From: Gemmatimonadota bacterium
GTDB lineage: Bacteria; Gemmatimonadota; Gemmatimonadetes; Gemmatimonadales; Gemmatimonadaceae
Length of the DNA: 6,407 nt
Assembly: GCA_016794735.1 (NCBI GenBank)
Contig: JAEUJK010000892.1
Coordinates: 1 to 6,407 of the forward strand
Reading direction: 5' to 3'
The notes beneath the pieces were generated by a model that saw only the letters and a list, made by a program, of their open reading frames with translations, was not told the origin of the DNA and made no database searches. The position numbers and the translations under genes were made by a program. How positions within the stretch are numbered: the stretch's first letter is position 1; the number at the start of each line of letters is the position of its first letter. Shown here in pieces: positions 3,711 through 6,407 of this stretch.

Positions 3711-6407
3711 CTACGGCGGCAGCACCAGCAGGAACTCGGCGCGGGCGCGCTTTTCCCCGGTGAGCTGCTGCGCCAGGCGCACCCCTAACCGCATCGTGGA
3801 TCTCATCCCCAGCGGGGCGATGTCGGCCGTGAGTTCCCCGCCGACGGCGCGGTAGTCCACCGGGGCGGTCCCGGTACGGCTGTTTCCGCGCGCGACATCC
3901 GCGAACGCTGCGCCCTGGATGCGCCGCACAAAGGCGAGCGGCCCGAGGGCGAGGTCGGGATACAGCAGCGGCATGTGATACGCGGCCGCGACCCGCGTGA
4001 GCCGATCGTGGTATCGACGGCGGTACCCGCGCGGAAAGACCACCTCACTGGCAAACCGGTAGTTGCCCGGACGTTGCTCCTCGTGCCCCGCGTCGAACAC
4101 CAGCGCGTGGTTGTTCCACAATCCCGGGGTGATGAGCGTCCCGCGCGCCGACATCAGGTGACCCTGATAGTCGCCAGGCAGCGGGGTGTGTCGATACACG
4201 GCAGCGACGGACGCCCCGGTCTGCATGAGGTCGCGGAACGCCGCCGCGCGCACATGGCTCGCGTTCACCCCCCACACGACGGGCCGGAAGGTCCCGTTGT
4301 TGTTGTCGAAGCGGAAGCGCACCGGCTGGTCGGTGATGTGCGTGCGCCCCACCCCCGCACTCAGCGTGATCGACTGCCGACGCTGGCCGATGAGTCGCGT
4401 GAGCGGCAGGCGCGCAAGCACCTGGGTGGATTGCTCATTCCAGCTGTAGGGCACCACGCGCCCCAGCGAATCGGTGTAGGACGACCCGCGGGATCCCCAG
4501 CGCAGCCCCGCATCGACAATGACCGGGAGTCCCGCGTAGCTGGCCCCGATGTCCGTCGAGAGTTTCTGCTCGTTGGTGTTCCAGAGGATGCCGGCGTTCA
4601 CCCCAAACGTATTGAGCAGGTTGCGGCTCTCCAGCGACACGCCCTGGTTCACGCCATCGCCACCCGGCGCCAGCATGAGGCTGTGGAAGTCGAAGAGGGT
4701 GCGCGGCCCGGCGTATCGCCGCGGCACCAGCGGCGGCAACGTAGTGGGAGCAATCCCCGCCGAGAGGCGCGCTTCCTGCGCCACGGTCGAATCGGCGAGC
4801 ATGACGAAGGCGGGTGAAACACCAGCGGACTCCTGCCGCGCCGCGGGATTCAACGGGGCGCGCGCAATGTCCCAGCCTGATGGCCCATAGTCCGCGAAGT
4901 AGACGGACTGGCCATCGGGGGCCGGCGCCGCGAAGGCCGCACCGAATCGTCGCGCCGTGATCCGCGAGACAACCTGCGTGGTCGTGTCCAATGCCCAGAT
5001 GTTGTCGAGTCCATCACGCGGCGAACCGAACACCACATGCGCGCCCTGGGCGACGGGTCGCGAGATCGCCTGCTGCGTGTAGTCCATCAGCGTCCGCACA
5101 CGCTCGGTGGCGAGGTCGACACGCAACAAGGTGTTGCCGCGCGTGGAGTCCACCGCCACGACGAACAGTCCCGTGCCATCCGGCGTCCACGACGGCGTGA
5201 CGAGGAACCCGGCATCCAGGGTCTCGATGCGCCGCTGCACGACGCCGCTCCCGGCATCGAGCAGCACGAGTCGCGAGCGTCGCGATTGGTCGAACTCCAC
5301 CACCGCGACCTGCGACCCATCCGGGGACAGCGACGGACCGAAGTACCGCGAGCGATCCGACAAACGCGTGACGCGTCGCGTGGTGAGGTCGAGCAACTTC
5401 ACGACGAGGAAGTTCCGCTCGCCATACCGCGGGTCGGCCTCGTACTCGCTCCACACCACCTGGTCGCCGCGCACGTGAAACTGGAGGTCACCCACCAACC
5501 CGATGCGATCCACCAGCACCTCGCGCCGGCCATCACGCAGGCGCACGAGTTGTGTAGGGGTATCCAGGTCCCAGTAGGTGGCGATGAGGCTCCCGTCACC
5601 CGCAGCCTGCGGCAGGGACCACACGTGATACCCTTCCGTGGAAGGCGACACCACGGTGGCGGGGGTCTCGACCACGGCCGCGCGTTGCGCCCCCCACACG
5701 CTGTCGGCCTCGCGGAGGGCATCGCGATGCAGCTCGGTCAGTCCCTTCCCGGTTTCCTTCTTGAGGGCCATCGAGAGCGCGAACGGCGGGAGCGGGTTCC
5801 ACGAGGCGCGCTGCAACACGCGTCGCCACGCGCTGTCCCCGTGGTGGGTTCGCACATAGGACGTCAGCAGGTAGCCGAGTTCATACCAGTCGGGATACAC
5901 CGTGCGAAAGCTCCCCTGCCACGCCGGGTAGTACCCGACCGCCTGGCGATCGGCGGTCATGGCACGCAGCCGGCCGGTGAAGAGCGGCTGCCGCCCACGC
6001 CCGGCCTCGGACAACGCGGTCTCGATGCCCACCGCGTCGCCCTCCCAGAACCAGGCGGGGAAGTAGAGGTTGCCGCCCAGGAACGCCATCGTGTTGTCAC
6101 CGAACACGCGCGACAGCAGCCCGACCCAACCGGTGCGCAGCGCCTGCTCCTGTACGATGTGGCGCCCCTCGTGGACGGCGAGCAGGTGATACCAATCCAT
6201 CGGCCCGAAGGCATCCACCGTGGTGTTGGGCAACGCATACCACTGCGAACGCCGCGGTCCCCATCCCACGTACGCGTTGGACGTGAGCGACGTGCTGTTG
6301 AGCACGAGCGGAATGCGGCGCGGGGACGCGCCTAACGAAGCGCCAAGCGGGCGGTAGTTGCGTTCCAGGAGCCGGGCGGCGCGTTGCGCCTCCACCGCGA
6401 GCGACTC
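3711..6407 (-). CDS. Large envelope protein: gluzincin-like peptidase, TolB/PD40 propeller and probable outer-membrane barrel (5' end missing)
   Basis: The open frame reaches the right edge, so the N-terminus and any signal peptide are missing; 898 residues are visible (numbered from the edge). A zinc peptidase motif, H79-E-G-R-H83, is followed 38 residues later by WFWEGDA (119-125), whose Glu122 is the expected third zinc ligand of gluzincins of the peptidase MA type. From about 250 to 530 come propeller-like repeats with SPDG near 360, TPDG near 410 and APDG near 498, as in TolB/PD40 proteins. After RRYAGPRTLFDFHSL (near 570) the rest is rich in alternating polar/apolar strands, Gly and aromatics, which suggests a beta barrel ending in AEFLLVLPP; the last residue is not the usual Phe/Trp. 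This three-part architecture is known from Bacteroidota-like envelope proteins annotated as TolB-like or PD40. Probable location is the outer membrane. Peptidase activity and target are inferred; the barrel is the least certain part. Confidence 0.82.
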   Translation of the reverse strand, partial: ESLAVEAQRAARLLERNYRPLGASLGASPRRIPLVLNSTSLTSNAYVGWGPRRSQWYALPNTTVDAFGPMDWYHLLAVHEGRHIVQEQALRTGWVGLLSRVFGDNTMAFLGGNLYFPAWFWEGDAVGIETALSEAGRGRQPLFTGRLRAMTADRQAVGYYPAWQGSFRTVYPDWYELGYLLTSYVRTHHGDSAWRRVLQRASWNPLPPFALSMALKKETGKGLTELHRDALREADSVWGAQRAAVVETPATVVSPSTEGYHVWSLPQAAGDGSLIATYWDLDTPTQLVRLRDGRREVLVDRIGLVGDLQFHVRGDQVVWSEYEADPRYGERNFLVVKLLDLTTRRVTRLSDRSRYFGPSLSPDGSQVAVVEFDQSRRSRLVLLDAGSGVVQRRIETLDAGFLVTPSWTPDGTGLFVVAVDSTRGNTLLRVDLATERVRTLMDYTQQAISRPVAQGAHVVFGSPRDGLDNIWALDTTTQVVSRITARRFGAAFAAPAPDGQSVYFADYGPSGWDIARAPLNPAARQESAGVSPAFVMLADSTVAQEARLSAGIAPTTLPPLVPRRYAGPRTLFDFHSLMLAPGGDGVNQGVSLESRNLLNTFGVNAGILWNTNEQKLSTDIGASYAGLPVIVDAGLRWGSRGSSYTDSLGRVVPYSWNEQSTQVLARLPLTRLIGQRRQSITLSAGVGRTHITDQPVRFRFDNNNGTFRPVVWGVNASHVRAAAFRDLMQTGASVAAVYRHTPLPGDYQGHLMSARGTLITPGLWNNHALVFDAGHEEQRPGNYRFASEVVFPRGYRRRYHDRLTRVAAAYHMPLLYPDLALGPLAFVRRIQGAAFADVARGNSRTGTAPVDYRAVGGELTADIAPLGMRSTMRLGVRLAQQLTGEKRARAEFLLVLPP

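Noticed and set aside
5037..6335. Long plus-strand open frame of 432 codons opposite the peptidase-propeller gene
   Set aside because: The composition is dominated by Arg, His, Gly and Pro, there is no motif, and it mirrors codon bias of the real minus-strand gene, which has the HExxH and PDG repeats.

Overview
The window is GC-rich DNA (by eye roughly two thirds G+C), and every gene I can support lies on the minus strand. Strong G/C third-position preference, GTG starts, a secreted DUF2891-type protein and a very large outer-membrane-type metallopeptidase/propeller protein suggest a Gram-negative soil or water bacterium. Gemmatimonadota fits best from general familiarity, but no marker gene proves it. 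Genes fill almost the whole window and there is no gene-free stretch above 300 bases. I see no rRNA, tRNA, CRISPR array or mobile element.

Read in the direction of transcription (right to left), there are two blocks. Block A (6407 to 1806) starts with the C-terminal 898 residues of a large envelope protein: a gluzincin-like HExxH peptidase domain, then TolB/PD40-like propeller repeats, then a probable outer-membrane barrel. Next come a class I SAM-dependent methyltransferase 13 nt downstream and a DUF2891-family protein with a signal peptide. This looks like one operon for envelope functions; none of the substrates can be named.

The blocks are separated by about 80 bases. These hold two back-to-back perfect palindromes at the end of the DUF2891 gene (1800-1815, spanning its stop codon, and 1778-1795) and an inverted repeat, TATTGATA-N6-TATCAATA, at 1734-1755, just before the start of a Fur-family regulator.

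Block B (1722 to 1) is a metal-homeostasis operon: a Fur-family repressor, a ZIP-family metal transporter starting 2 nt after the fur stop, a small cupin, and the beginning of a membrane protein that resembles CopD and runs off the left edge. The inferred logic is that the regulator, loaded with metal (zinc is the first guess because of the ZIP partner), binds the inverted repeat and shuts off its own operon, including the importer. The most notable protein feature is that the ZIP transporter carries Arg in its TM5 motif (HELPRE) where a metal ligand (His or Glu) is expected.
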